Counted from the stretch's first letter, positions 8,465-17,570 are shown. The stretch: 64,000 bases of DNA from Vibrio sp. VB16 (GCF_015594925.2 NZ_CP087590.1:868001-932000); one strand, 5' to 3'. A program made the numbers and translations. The notes: generated by a model not told the origin, from the letters alone.

Positions 8465-10132
8465 ATGACTGAAGCTGAGGCTCGTCCATCAAATTTCATT
8501 CGCCAAATCATTGATAAAGATTTAGCGGACGGCAAACACACTAGCGTGCATACCCGATTCCCACCAGAGCCAAATGGCTATTTGCATATCGGTCACGCTA
8601 AATCCATTTGTTTGAATTTTGGTATTGCTCAGGATTATCAGGGTCAATGTAATCTTAGATTTGATGATACCAATCCTGAGAAAGAAGATATCGAATACGT
8701 TGAGTCGATTAAAAATGATGTGAATTGGTTAGGTTTCGAATGGTCTGGAGATATTCAGTATTCGTCAAATTATTTCGATACTCTCTATGGATATGCCGTT
8801 GAACTTATTAATAAGGGTTTGGCTTATGTAGATGAACTAAGCCCTGATCAGATCCGCGAGTATCGTGGAACATTGAAAGAGCCGGGCAAACATAGCCCAT
8901 ATCGTGATCGCAGTGCTGAGGAAAACCTCGCGTTATTTGAAAAAATGCGTGATGGTGGATTTAAAGAAGCAACAGCCTGCCTACGAGCCAAGATTGATAT
9001 GGCATCGCCATTTATGGTGATGAGAGACCCAGTTATTTATCGTATACGTTTTGCAGAGCATCATCAGACAGCTGATAAATGGTGCATTTATCCAATGTAC
9101 GATTTTACCCATTGTATTTCTGATGCATTGGAAGGGATCACTCACTCAATTTGTACATTGGAATTTCAAGACAACCGTCGTCTTTATGATTGGGTGTTGG
9201 AGAATATTTCAATTGAATGCCAACCTCGTCAATATGAGTTTAGCCGCTTAAACCTTGAATATACGGTGATGTCTAAGCGTAAACTGAATCAATTGGTGAC
9301 TGAAAACCTTGTAAACGGTTGGGATGACCCTCGTATGCCGACTATCTCTGGTTTACGTCGCCGTGGCTTCACCTCGGCTGCTATTCGAGATTTCTGCCAG
9401 CGTATTGGCGTGACGAAGCAAGAGAACATGATTGAGTTTGGTTCTCTGGAGTCCTGTATACGCGACGACTTAAATGAGAATGCACCTCGCTCAATGGCTG
9501 TGCTTGATCCTGTGAAAATCGTTCTTGAAGATATTGAAGTTGGCAAGGTAGAAACGCTAAATGTCGCTAATCATCCCAATAAGCCGGAGATGGGTAGCCG
9601 AGAAGTACCGTTTACTCGTGAAATATGGATTGAACGAGATGACTTCCGAGAAGAGGCGAACAAAAAATATAAGCGTCTTGTGTTAGGAAAAGAAGTTCGT
9701 CTGCGTGGTGCATATGTTATCAAAGCAGAGCGTATTGAAAAAGACGCGGAAGGTAACATAACGACTATTTTCTGTAGTTATGATGTAGATACATTGGGTA
9801 AAAACCCAGCGGATGGCCGTAAGGTGAAAGGTGTGATTCATTGGGTTTCTGCTGATAAGGGTTTACCTGCTGAGATTCGCCTGTACGACCGCTTATTTAC
9901 GGTACCAAACCCGGCAGCAGAGGATGATTTCAAAGCAGTAATTAATGCGGAATCGTTGCTCGTTAAGAATGGTTTTGTTGAGCCAAGTTTGTGTAATGCA
10001 CAAGCAGAAAAAGGCCTACAGTTTGAGCGCACGGGTTATTTTTGTGTAGATAGTAAAGATTCTAAACCAGATGCACTGGTTTTTAATCGTACCGTTGGTC
10101 TGCGAGATACCTGGGCAAAAACGGGTGATTAA
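8465..10132 (+). CDS. glnS: Glutaminyl-tRNA synthetase
   Basis: Charges tRNA-Gln with glutamine. Class I synthetase: PPEPNGYLHIGH with the HIGH signature at 41-44, and the KMSKS-type motif VMSKR at 268-272. The C-terminal anticodon-binding beta-barrels follow. 555 residues, matching the family. It is preceded by GAGG eight bases before the ATG, by its own promoter and by the nagE terminator, and ends at a bidirectional terminator, so it is monocistronic. Nothing unusual. Confidence 0.98.
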   Translation: MTEAEARPSNFIRQIIDKDLADGKHTSVHTRFPPEPNGYLHIGHAKSICLNFGIAQDYQGQCNLRFDDTNPEKEDIEYVESIKNDVNWLGFEWSGDIQYSSNYFDTLYGYAVELINKGLAYVDELSPDQIREYRGTLKEPGKHSPYRDRSAEENLALFEKMRDGGFKEATACLRAKIDMASPFMVMRDPVIYRIRFAEHHQTADKWCIYPMYDFTHCISDALEGITHSICTLEFQDNRRLYDWVLENISIECQPRQYEFSRLNLEYTVMSKRKLNQLVTENLVNGWDDPRMPTISGLRRRGFTSAAIRDFCQRIGVTKQENMIEFGSLESCIRDDLNENAPRSMAVLDPVKIVLEDIEVGKVETLNVANHPNKPEMGSREVPFTREIWIERDDFREEANKKYKRLVLGKEVRLRGAYVIKAERIEKDAEGNITTIFCSYDVDTLGKNPADGRKVKGVIHWVSADKGLPAEIRLYDRLFTVPNPAAEDDFKAVINAESLLVKNGFVEPSLCNAQAEKGLQFERTGYFCVDSKDSKPDALVFNRTVGLRDTWAKTGD

Positions 10133-10206
10133 CGCTTAACGCCCATTGATGTTGGTACTATTAAGTACATTTCAATTGGAGCTGAGCCAGCAGATTAATA
10201 AAGTAC

Positions 10207-10239
10207 AAAAAAACCAGCGATTTAGTCGCTGGTTTTTTT
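10207..10239. terminator. Bidirectional terminator between glnS and fur
   Basis: AACCAGCGA / TCGCTGGTT stem with a 5-base loop, an A-run on the left and a T-run on the right. It serves convergent glnS (+) and fur (-), whose stop is four bases away. Confidence 0.93.
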
Positions 10240-10242
10240 AAT

Positions 10243-10692
10243 CTATTTTTTTAATTTATGTAGGTCTGGGTTTTCTTTGCAGTTACCAGCATTACATTTT
10301 CCGTAAAGATAAAGGCTGTGGTTAGTCAACTCAATATTGTATGAGGTTGCTATCTCTTGCTGGCGTTTTTCTATCATATCATCAGAGAATTCAATAACTT
10401 CACCACAATCTAAACACACTAGATGATCATGGTGATACTGTGTTGATAGTTCAAATACCGATTTACCACCTTCAAAGTGGTGACGAGTAACAATACCTGC
10501 GTCATCGAATTGATTTAGCACGCGATAGACTGTTGCTAATCCTATTTCTTCACCTTGATCTATCAGCAGTTTGTACAGCTCCTCTGCACTAATATGCTGG
10601 CATTGCGGTTGTTGAAGCACTTCAAGTATTTTTAAACGAGGTAATGTAACTTTCAGTCCCGCATCTTTAAGCGCTTTATTATTATCTGACAT
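10243..10692 (-). CDS. fur: Ferric uptake regulator Fur
   Basis: Fe2+-dependent repressor of iron acquisition. The N-terminal winged helix covers residues 1-82 (LKVTLPRLKILEVL; GLATVYRVLNQFDDAGIVTR). The dimerisation/metal domain carries HHDH (87-90), C93-x2-C96, H125 and C133/C138. I use the ATG at 10692 (MSDNNKALKDAGLK, 149 aa), which has AGGAAG seven bases upstream and matches known Fur starts; a 15-residue upstream extension of the frame is not supported. A TATAAT-like -10 lies at 10746-10751 on the minus strand. I see no clear Fur box in its own upstream region. Confidence 0.98.
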   Translation of the reverse strand: MSDNNKALKDAGLKVTLPRLKILEVLQQPQCQHISAEELYKLLIDQGEEIGLATVYRVLNQFDDAGIVTRHHFEGGKSVFELSTQYHHDHLVCLDCGEVIEFSDDMIEKRQQEIATSYNIELTNHSLYLYGKCNAGNCKENPDLHKLKK

Positions 10693-10870
10693 ATTTCTTC
10701 CTGTAGACGAACTAAATCGTAAATGCGACAGCATCAATATTACACATTATAAGGTAGCATTCATTAACATTAAACCTCAAACGTCTGAGGCTTAACAAGA
10801 AAAGTTTGTAATGTGGCACTAATTTCAGATATTGTACGCTACTAATAACATTTTGTTAACAGAGATAATT

Positions 10871-11368
10871 ATGAATAAAACTGTAGCAAAGGTGTATAAA
10901 CCAAACATTGTTAAATTTGCTCTCAACATTTGGCCTCCTTTTTGGGGGGCTGGTATAAAAATCATACATATAAGTAAAGACTTCCGTAATGTTAAAATGA
11001 GGCTTAAATTACGTTGGTGGAATAAAAATGCAAACCGAACCCAATATGGCGGGAGTATATTCTCTTTAACCGATCCAGTTTACGCGCTTATGTTAATGGG
11101 GATTTTAGGGGAGCGTTATTTTGTGTGGGATAAGGAGGCGAGTATAAACTTCATCAAACCAGGTAACTCAGACCTGCATGCTGATTTTTTAATCTCCCAA
11201 GATACGTTGGACGATATCCTCGCGAAAACAGCGGATGGAGAGAAATGCTTTCCAGAATTCATGATCTATGTAAAAGATAGTCATGGAACCGTCGTCTGTG
11301 AAGTTCAGAGAAAGCTTTATGTGCGGAAAAAACCTAAGTATAGAGAAAATGAAGTAAGTACTTCTTAA
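10871..11368 (+). CDS. DUF4442 (hotdog-fold thioesterase-like) protein
   Basis: A 165-residue protein starting MNKTVAKVYKPNIVKFAL, chosen over an in-frame ATG 39 bases upstream because family members start near here. The segment NIWPPFWGAGIKI, then NRTQYGGSIFSLTDPVYALM, is characteristic of DUF4442, a single-hotdog family related to acyl-CoA thioesterases. No catalytic activity is established for the family that I can cite, so substrate is unknown. It diverges from fur and points toward fldA, separating two genes that are adjacent in enterobacteria. Confidence 0.75.
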   Translation: MNKTVAKVYKPNIVKFALNIWPPFWGAGIKIIHISKDFRNVKMRLKLRWWNKNANRTQYGGSIFSLTDPVYALMLMGILGERYFVWDKEASINFIKPGNSDLHADFLISQDTLDDILAKTADGEKCFPEFMIYVKDSHGTVVCEVQRKLYVRKKPKYRENEVSTS

Positions 11369-11405
11369 ATAAGATGAGCATCACTCGCTTAAAGCTATCA
11401 AAGAA

Positions 11406-11468
11406 CGTCATCCCCATGAGAATGGGAATCTAATATCACCAAGATTCCCGTTTGCACGGGAATGACGG
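11406..11468. repeat. Palindromic intergenic element (REP-like), composite form
   Basis: Outer arms CGTCATCCCC (11406-11415) and CGGGAATGACGG (11457-11468) enclose two small hairpins. Each is a CCC...GGG pair, and the halves are joined by GGGAATC...GATTCCC. The element can fold as a multi-stem cruciform. Its core GATTCCCGTTTGCACGGGAA reappears almost exactly at 17571-17600. It lies between the convergent DUF4442 and fldA genes. Confidence 0.75.
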
Positions 11469-11551
11469 CCAATGAATAGATTTTTATCTTAAGTGAGTAA
11501 CGTTTTTATAGAATATCTGATGGGTTCTGTCCTGAGTCGACCTCAGGTTAA

Positions 11552-12079
11552 TTAATCTTCTAATTCAGCAAGACACATCTCATCGTAGATTTGATTGACC
11601 CATGTTGACACACGTTTGTCAGTCAATTCTGGTTGGCGGTCTTCATCGATGCATAAACCGACAAATGTTGCATCGTCAATAAGTGCTTTAGAAGCTTCAA
11701 ATTCATAGCCCTCAGTTGGCCAATGACCTAAAACAGTGCCGCCTTTTGCTTCAACAATGTCGCGAATATTACCCATAGCATCACAGAAATATTCAGCGTA
11801 ATCCTCTTGGTCGCCACAACCAAAAATAGACACAAGTTTAGTAGAAAAATCAATGTCTTCTAACTCAGGAAAAAAATCATCCCAATCACATTGTGCTTCA
11901 CCGTAATACCAAGTAGGAATACCCAAGATCAAAAGATCAAAGTTGTCCAAGTCCTCTTTACTACTTTTTGCGATATCTTGAACGTGAACGAGTTTCTTAC
12001 TCAATTGTTTTTGAATCATCTTAGCAACAGCTTCTGTGTTCCCAGTATCGCTACCAAAGAAGAGACCTACACTTGCCAT
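11552..12079 (-). CDS. fldA: Flavodoxin FldA
   Basis: FMN electron carrier that feeds reductive enzymes such as IspG/IspH, BioB and MetH. The phosphate loop SDTGNTE is at 10-16, the flavin-stacking aromatics are W57 (PTWYYGEAQ) and Y94 (GCGDQEDYAEYF), and the protein has the 175 residues expected of a long-chain flavodoxin. The start is set at ATG 12079 (MASVGLFFGSDTG); the frame runs 19 codons further up without family support. DUF2788 and ybfF lie upstream on the same strand. Confidence 0.96.
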   Translation of the reverse strand: MASVGLFFGSDTGNTEAVAKMIQKQLSKKLVHVQDIAKSSKEDLDNFDLLILGIPTWYYGEAQCDWDDFFPELEDIDFSTKLVSIFGCGDQEDYAEYFCDAMGNIRDIVEAKGGTVLGHWPTEGYEFEASKALIDDATFVGLCIDEDRQPELTDKRVSTWVNQIYDEMCLAELED

Positions 12080-12167
12080 ATTTGAATACCTACTAATAAT
12101 TTGTTGATGTTGGCCAAACGCGCTATATAACGGCAATTGTTTACCGCTTAACTTTATTTGGTTTAGG

Positions 12168-12389
12168 TTAACCTAAACCAGTGCCTTCCCAGCTAATTTG
12201 TATAATGCCTTTAGCAATAAAGCCTGCGCAGCCTAAAAATAGAACCATCCATACTATACGTTGACCAAATACCGGAACGTTACCTTGTTTGAGTACATCC
12301 TTTATCGCCATTCCTATAAGAAAAAAAATAGAAGCGAAGAGCAGATCTAAACCAATGGATTCCAATAAATCGTAATAGTAGTAAAGCAT
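12168..12389 (-). CDS. Small membrane protein, DUF2788 family
   Basis: 73 residues with two hydrophobic segments, about 9-28 (SIGLDLLFASIFFLIGMAI) and 44-64 (RIVWMVLFLGCAGFIAKGII), joined by a short polar loop KDVLKQGNVPVFGQ. This is the pattern of DUF2788, found between fldA and ybfF in Vibrio-type genomes. It is an inner-membrane protein of unknown role. It lies 88 bp upstream of fldA on the same strand. Confidence 0.75.
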   Translation of the reverse strand: MLYYYYDLLESIGLDLLFASIFFLIGMAIKDVLKQGNVPVFGQRIVWMVLFLGCAGFIAKGIIQISWEGTGLG

Positions 12390-12478
12390 AGTTGTCCTTT
12401 ATGCCAAATTTGTGCGTGAACTATACCACTGTTAACATCTAAAGTTAATGTGGAGCGACACAGTTTAGTTGTCTATTT

Positions 12479-13243
12479 TTAGTCGATAAAACGTTTGACA
12501 GCTCTGAGTACTTCTTGTGGCTTCTCGGCATGAAGCCAATGCCCTGTATTTGCAATAACATGTGCTTTCGCATTTGAAAACTGCGCTTGAACCTGTATCT
12601 GATGCTCTTGGGTCAAATAATCGGAATTGGCTCCTTTTAAGAACAAGGTAGGGGTATTGATTGTTGAGATAGGCTCCCATCCAAGAATATTCCAATAATT
12701 GTTGCTAATAGACTCAACGTTAAAGCGCCAGGTCAAACCAACTTCAGAGCGATAAAGCGATTTCCCTAAAAATTGAATAACCCCATCCATTTCTATATGT
12801 TCTGCGAGTGATTTTGTCGCTTCAATCCTGTTCGCGGGAGGGTTTGATAAGACAGCATGTAACCCAGCAAAAACGTTGTCATGCTTTCTTTCTGTATAGG
12901 CGACGGGGGCCATGTCTAGTACAACGAGTTTATCGACATATTCTGGATGTTCACTGGCAAGTATCATGGCTACCTTTCCCCCCATAGAATGACCGACTAA
13001 GGTGACCTTCGTTAAACCTAAAGAAGTGATCAGTTGATGGATATCGTTCGCCATAGCCTGATATGTGTGTTCGTCAGAGTGAAACGAGAGCCCATGGTTT
13101 CGTAAGTCCATGCTCAATACTTGATGATCTTTTTCGAGGTCTCGACCTAGCAGGCCTAAATTATCTAGGTTACCAAATAGACCGTGTATAAGAACAACGG
13201 TTGCTCCTTCGCCTCGTAATTTGTAATTAAGTAGCTCTGACAT
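12479..13243 (-). CDS. ybfF: Alpha/beta-hydrolase esterase YbfF
   Basis: Cytoplasmic acyl esterase of the alpha/beta-hydrolase fold. Oxyanion motif LIHGLFGNLDNLG (18-30), nucleophile elbow GHSMGG with S86, and C-terminal histidine H235 in NTGHWLHAEKP. Length 254 is the same as E. coli YbfF. It is divergent from seqA with 164 bp between them, as in enterobacteria. The physiological substrate is unknown; homologues hydrolyse short and medium acyl esters. Confidence 0.92.
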   Translation of the reverse strand: MSELLNYKLRGEGATVVLIHGLFGNLDNLGLLGRDLEKDHQVLSMDLRNHGLSFHSDEHTYQAMANDIHQLITSLGLTKVTLVGHSMGGKVAMILASEHPEYVDKLVVLDMAPVAYTERKHDNVFAGLHAVLSNPPANRIEATKSLAEHIEMDGVIQFLGKSLYRSEVGLTWRFNVESISNNYWNILGWEPISTINTPTLFLKGANSDYLTQEHQIQVQAQFSNAKAHVIANTGHWLHAEKPQEVLRAVKRFID

Positions 13244-13407
13244 TTTGATCTTTATTCATTTTGAAGATGGATATCGATCCCTATGGTAGTAATAGGAATG
13301 TTGGTGTGCAACTCAAAAATTAAGAAATACGATCTCGGAAACTCGCTTCTTGTTGTCTAATGAGTATAATCGACTAGATATTAATACAGTGAGATTGTGA
13401 AAAGCGA

Positions 13408-13986
13408 ATGAAAACAATTGAAGTTGATGAGGATCTATACCGTTACATTGCGAGTCAGACCGAACATATTGGGGAAAGTGCGTCAAATATATTAAGGCGT
13501 CTCCTAATGGTTAGTGGTGACAAGCAAGTTTCACCTCAGATCGCAGAGCCTGAAGTGTCTCAAGAGGCTGCTCCTGCTCCTGTTGCTGACGAGCCCATAG
13601 GTATTGTAGTAAGTAAAGATGCCGGTAATGTAGAGAAAGTCGATGGCGTTAAAGCGATGCGTACATTACTTATTTCAGATGAATTTGCCACAAGCAATAA
13701 AGCGATTGATCGTTTCATGCAGGTGCTTTCTTCACTCTATCAGGTAAATAATACGAGCTTTGCAGAAGCGACCCAAGTAAAAGGTCGAACTCGCGTCTAT
13801 TTTGCCGATAATGAAGATGTATTATTGGCAAGTGGGAAGACAACCAAACCCCGCTCGATCCCGAACACTCCGTTTTGGGTTATCACGAACAATAACACCA
13901 GCAGAAAACGTCAAATGGTCGACCAGCTCATGACTCGAATGAATTTCCAGTCAGATTTGATAGAAAAAGTGTGCAGTTCGATATAG
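13408..13986 (+). CDS. seqA: Replication initiation negative modulator SeqA
   Basis: Binds hemimethylated GATC sites to sequester oriC and organise new DNA behind the fork. The N-terminal oligomerisation segment MKTIEVDEDLYRYIA...SASNILRRLL covers 1-34. A Pro/Ala/Glu-rich linker (about 45-68) follows, then the DNA-binding domain with GRTRVYFADNEDVLLASG and NTSRKRQMVDQLM. 192 residues against 181 in E. coli, the difference lying in the linker. It stands 117 bp upstream of pgm with a terminator-like hairpin between them. Confidence 0.96.
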   Translation: MKTIEVDEDLYRYIASQTEHIGESASNILRRLLMVSGDKQVSPQIAEPEVSQEAAPAPVADEPIGIVVSKDAGNVEKVDGVKAMRTLLISDEFATSNKAIDRFMQVLSSLYQVNNTSFAEATQVKGRTRVYFADNEDVLLASGKTTKPRSIPNTPFWVITNNNTSRKRQMVDQLMTRMNFQSDLIEKVCSSI

Positions 13987-14022
13987 TTTTTGGTTAACAG
14001 TATAGTGTTTAACAGAATATAA

Positions 14023-14068
14023 GCTTCATAATGAACCTGTTCCTCAGATGTCGTTATGAGGCTTTTTT
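14023..14068 (+). terminator. Terminator or attenuator between seqA and pgm
   Basis: A 10-bp stem (GCTTCATAAT with GTTATGAGGC, two G-U pairs) with a 19-base loop, followed by seven T's. It sits inside a same-strand gene pair, so it may only partly uncouple pgm from seqA. Confidence 0.65.
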
Positions 14069-14103
14069 TATTTTTTTAGGCTTTATTTTTAAAGGATTAC
14101 AAC

Positions 14104-15744
14104 ATGGCAATGCATCCCCGAGCTGGGCAGAAAGCCCGCCAAGAAGATCTAACCAATATTCCCGCTCTCGTATCAAGCTATTACTTGCTACAACCAGACA
14201 GTGAAGATCCATCTAAACGTGTTGCGTTTGGTACGTCTGGCCATCGCGGTTGTTCTGAAAAAGAAACCTTCAATGAGAATCATATTTTAGCAATTGCTCA
14301 AGCAATTTCGGAAGTTCGCGCAGAGCAGGGTACGACAGGGCCTTTATTTTTAGGCAAAGATACCCACGCCCTTTCTGAGCCTGCATTTTGTAGTGTGATC
14401 GAAGTACTTGTCGCGAATGGTGTTAAAGTCATTATCCAAGAAAACAATGGATTCACCCCGACCCCTGGTATTTCTCATGCTATTTTGACTTACAACCTGA
14501 AGCACGACGACAAAGCAGACGGTATTGTCATTACGCCTTCGCATAATCCACCACAAGATGGTGGTATAAAATATAACCCCCCACATGGTGGCCCTGCTGA
14601 AGGCCAATTGACGCAAGCGATTGAAGACCGAGCGAATGCATTTATTGCAAATGAAATGAATGGTGTTAAAGCGATGTCGAGTGGGGCCGCGAAGCAGGTT
14701 GTTTCTGAAGTAGACTTAGTGCAACCTTATGTCGACGACTTGGTGAATGTTGTTGATATGAAAGCGATTCAAAACGCGAGCATTAAAATAGGTGTTGATC
14801 CCCTAGGCGGCTCAGGTATTGAATACTGGCGTCAGATCGCTAAAACTTACAACCTAGATTTAACACTGGTAAATGAAGCAATCGACCCATCATTCCAATT
14901 TATGTCTCTAGATAAAGATGGTGTGATTCGTATGGACTGCTCGTCCCCTTATGCTATGGCTAACCTCTTAGCACTTAAAGATGATTATGATCTTGCATTC
15001 GGTAATGACCCAGATTATGACCGCCACGGTATCGTAACGCCGAAAGGCCTGATGAATCCAAATCACTATTTGGCTGTCTGTATTGACTATTTATACCGTC
15101 ACCGCGAAGGTTGGGGTAAAGATGTCGCGGTAGGTAAAACATTAGTATCAAGTGCGCTGATTGACCGCGTTGTTGCCGATCTTGGTCGTGAACTGTGTGA
15201 AGTACCAGTTGGTTTCAAATGGTTTGTTGATGGTCTATATAATGGAACATTTGGCTTTGGTGGTGAAGAGAGTGCAGGGGCGTCTTTCTTACGTAAAGAT
15301 GGGTCACCTTGGTCTACAGACAAGGACGGTATCCTTCTTTGTTTACTGGGTGCAGAGATTACTGCTGTCACGGGTAAAAACCCACAAGAGTACTATGAAG
15401 AACTTGCTGCCAAACATGGTGCTTCTCAATATAATCGTATTTCAGCCGTCGCGAATACCGAGCAAAAAAAGGTACTGTCTAAACTTTCTCCAGAGATGGT
15501 TTCGGCAGAGATGTTAGCGGGTGAAATTATCACAGCACGATTAACACACGCGCCTGGTAACGGTGCCGCGATTGGAGGCCTAAAAGTTACGACTGAAAAT
15601 GGCTGGTTTGCGGCGCGTCCGTCAGGCACAGAAGATATCTACAAAATCTACTGTGAGAGTTTTAAAGGTGAAGAACACTTGAAAGCGATAGAGAAAGAAG
15701 CTCAAGAGATTGTAAATCAAGTGTTTGCAGACGCTGGTTTGTAA
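14104..15744 (+). CDS. pgm: Phosphoglucomutase (alpha-D-glucose-1,6-bisphosphate dependent)
   Basis: Interconverts glucose-1-P and glucose-6-P, linking glycolysis to UDP-glucose and glycogen. Phosphoserine S146 in the TPSHNPP motif, the Mg2+ loop NDPDYDRHG with D302/D304/D306, the sugar loop GGEESAGASF, and the C-terminal phosphate site RPSGTEDIYKIY are all present. 546 residues, as in E. coli Pgm. It follows seqA, the conserved enterobacterial order. Confidence 0.97.
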   Translation: MAMHPRAGQKARQEDLTNIPALVSSYYLLQPDSEDPSKRVAFGTSGHRGCSEKETFNENHILAIAQAISEVRAEQGTTGPLFLGKDTHALSEPAFCSVIEVLVANGVKVIIQENNGFTPTPGISHAILTYNLKHDDKADGIVITPSHNPPQDGGIKYNPPHGGPAEGQLTQAIEDRANAFIANEMNGVKAMSSGAAKQVVSEVDLVQPYVDDLVNVVDMKAIQNASIKIGVDPLGGSGIEYWRQIAKTYNLDLTLVNEAIDPSFQFMSLDKDGVIRMDCSSPYAMANLLALKDDYDLAFGNDPDYDRHGIVTPKGLMNPNHYLAVCIDYLYRHREGWGKDVAVGKTLVSSALIDRVVADLGRELCEVPVGFKWFVDGLYNGTFGFGGEESAGASFLRKDGSPWSTDKDGILLCLLGAEITAVTGKNPQEYYEELAAKHGASQYNRISAVANTEQKKVLSKLSPEMVSAEMLAGEIITARLTHAPGNGAAIGGLKVTTENGWFAARPSGTEDIYKIYCESFKGEEHLKAIEKEAQEIVNQVFADAGL

Positions 15745-15771
15745 AGCCGAAAGTTATTGGCTAACTACCGT

Positions 15772-15803
15772 AAAAAACCGATGCGAAAGCATCGGTTTTT
15801 TTT
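15772..15803 (+). terminator. Rho-independent terminator after pgm
   Basis: ACCGATGC / GCATCGGT stem capped by a GAAA tetraloop, with A's before and eight T's after. Confidence 0.93.
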
Positions 15804-15961
15804 ACTTCTTAGTACGTTAAACCAAGTGATACCGATGACATTACTTCTGCGTTAAAAGTGAATTCGATTCCGCGAACACACTTCGTTTGACGAGCTAATC
15901 AATGGATCCGGTATACGCTATAAAATAACGGGTCATGCGCAAACTTAGCGTTGTATCATGT

Positions 15962-16720
15962 TCACTTCAAATTATTATTAGGCCAAGTGTCTGGTACGAT
16001 AATCCATAACTGGCCTGATTCGGCCTGACAATGCACGGAATACTCTGTCATCGATGTTAGCCTTTCGTATGGCATCGGGGTGCCAGGTATCCAGTCTAGC
16101 TTCTGTAGCTTAAACAGAGGCTCTTTAATCCGTGATAATTGATGCTGGTAACACCAGTAACCAACAATCGTTGAGTTGTTTAGCTGATAACCTAAACATT
16201 GTGTAGGAATCGTTTCGTTCTCAAATGGATTGGTGTAAAGACGGCCCTGAATCAACATTTTTGGTGTGACAACGTCAAAGGTACCGAATCGTTGATGAAA
16301 TTCCTCGCGGTCTGACATTTTAAGTTGGTGGTTGAGCATGCGATGAAGTTTTATATCGAGCCTATCTCGACTATCTGGGCCGTACCAAAGCCCATCTTTG
16401 AGAAGATAAAACTTGATAGCGACTTCCCAATGTTCGATATGTTCTTGGTACTTAAGAAGAAAATCAATGGCACCTATAGTCTCTTTTCCTCTAAATAGTT
16501 GAACCTCTTCGGTCAAAATTTCATAGTCAGGATGAGATAAAAAAAGTCTTTTGCATAATTCCTGATAGACAAAACCAAGGCGAGTATTGCCACGATAATC
16601 GCTACTTTCTGGCAAATAATTGAGGACAAAGGGGTTTTCCGCCGCTGGCGGTTTATCGGTCTTAAATATTGGAGGATTAGTGATTATCCAATGGGTAATT
16701 TTTGCAAGTCTCTCCTGCAT
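15962..16720 (-). CDS. DUF1853 family protein
   Basis: 252 residues, cytoplasmic, no signal peptide. The core matches DUF1853: RGNTRLGFVYQELCKRLF near the N-terminus, then GAIDFLLKY...HWEVAIKFYL and GPDSRDRLDIKLHRMLNHQL. An acidic residue in a beta-strand followed by an E...K strand resembles the PD-(D/E)XK nuclease arrangement, but the spacing is not canonical. I treat nuclease function as a hypothesis only. It diverges from the Nif3-like gene with 60 bp between them. Confidence 0.7.
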   Translation of the reverse strand: MQERLAKITHWIITNPPIFKTDKPPAAENPFVLNYLPESSDYRGNTRLGFVYQELCKRLFLSHPDYEILTEEVQLFRGKETIGAIDFLLKYQEHIEHWEVAIKFYLLKDGLWYGPDSRDRLDIKLHRMLNHQLKMSDREEFHQRFGTFDVVTPKMLIQGRLYTNPFENETIPTQCLGYQLNNSTIVGYWCYQHQLSRIKEPLFKLQKLDWIPGTPMPYERLTSMTEYSVHCQAESGQLWIIVPDTWPNNNLK

Positions 16721-16780
16721 TATTCACATCCTGTGGTATTCTGAAAAGAATGCTAACTCTACTTATTGGTATAACATAAA

Positions 16781-17536
16781 ATGGATCACTTGCAATTAGA
16801 ATCATTGCTAAATCAAAAGCTTTCACCGGAACTTATTAAAGACTATTGCCCCAACGGGTTGCAGATTGAAGGGAAGAGTGAGGTAAAAAAAGTGCTTACT
16901 GGCGTGACGGCTTCAAAAGCATTAATTGACAAAGCGATAGCGCTAAAAGTGGACGCTATATTGGTTCATCATGGTTATTTCTGGAAAGGTGAATCTGAAG
17001 TAATTAAGGGTATGAAGGGGGCGAGAATTAAAGCGCTGATAAAAAACGATATCAACCTATACGCCTATCATTTGCCGTTAGATGTACACCCTGAAATAGG
17101 CAATAACGTTAAGCTTGCTGAGTTATTAGAGATCAACGTTGATGGGGGGCTGGAACCGTCAGCTCAATCAGTCGCGCTGCATGGTTCGTTGGCCACTCCT
17201 ATCTCTGGTCGAGAATTCGCTAAAAAAATTGAAGCTGTTTTAAACAGAAAGCCACTTCATATCATGCCTGAAATTGACAAATTAATTAAGACAATTGGAT
17301 GGTGCACGGGCGGAGGTCAGGATTATATCGAGTTGGCTGCGGCCAAAGGGTTAGATGCATTTATCTCTGGTGAGATTTCTGAGCGTACTACGTACTCTGC
17401 AAGAGAGCAGGGCATTCACTATTTTAGCGCAGGCCATCATGCAACAGAGCGTTATGGAGTGAAAGCACTAGGTGAGTGGTTGGCGGCAAAGCATGGGCTG
17501 GATGTCGAGTTTATTGACATCGATAATCCAGTATAG
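16781..17536 (+). CDS. ybgI: Nif3-like dinuclear metal-centre protein YbgI
   Basis: NIF3/DUF34 family, forming a toroidal hexamer with a two-metal site in each subunit. Metal ligands are visible: H63/H64 in LVHHGYFW, H97/D101 in AYHLPLDVH, and H219/E223 in AGHHATERYG. 251 residues against 247 in E. coli. The family is broadly conserved; GTP cyclohydrolase-like and metal-handling roles have been suggested but the function is not settled. It is convergent with gltA, with a palindromic element between them. Confidence 0.9.
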   Translation: MDHLQLESLLNQKLSPELIKDYCPNGLQIEGKSEVKKVLTGVTASKALIDKAIALKVDAILVHHGYFWKGESEVIKGMKGARIKALIKNDINLYAYHLPLDVHPEIGNNVKLAELLEINVDGGLEPSAQSVALHGSLATPISGREFAKKIEAVLNRKPLHIMPEIDKLIKTIGWCTGGGQDYIELAAAKGLDAFISGEISERTTYSAREQGIHYFSAGHHATERYGVKALGEWLAAKHGLDVEFIDIDNPV

Positions 17537-17570
17537 AATTGAATTATAATCACCTCAGTCGCTAAGACAT

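Noticed and set aside
10693..10737. 15-residue N-terminal extension of Fur
   Set aside because: The AGGAAG ribosome site and conserved MSDNNKALK start favour ATG 10692.
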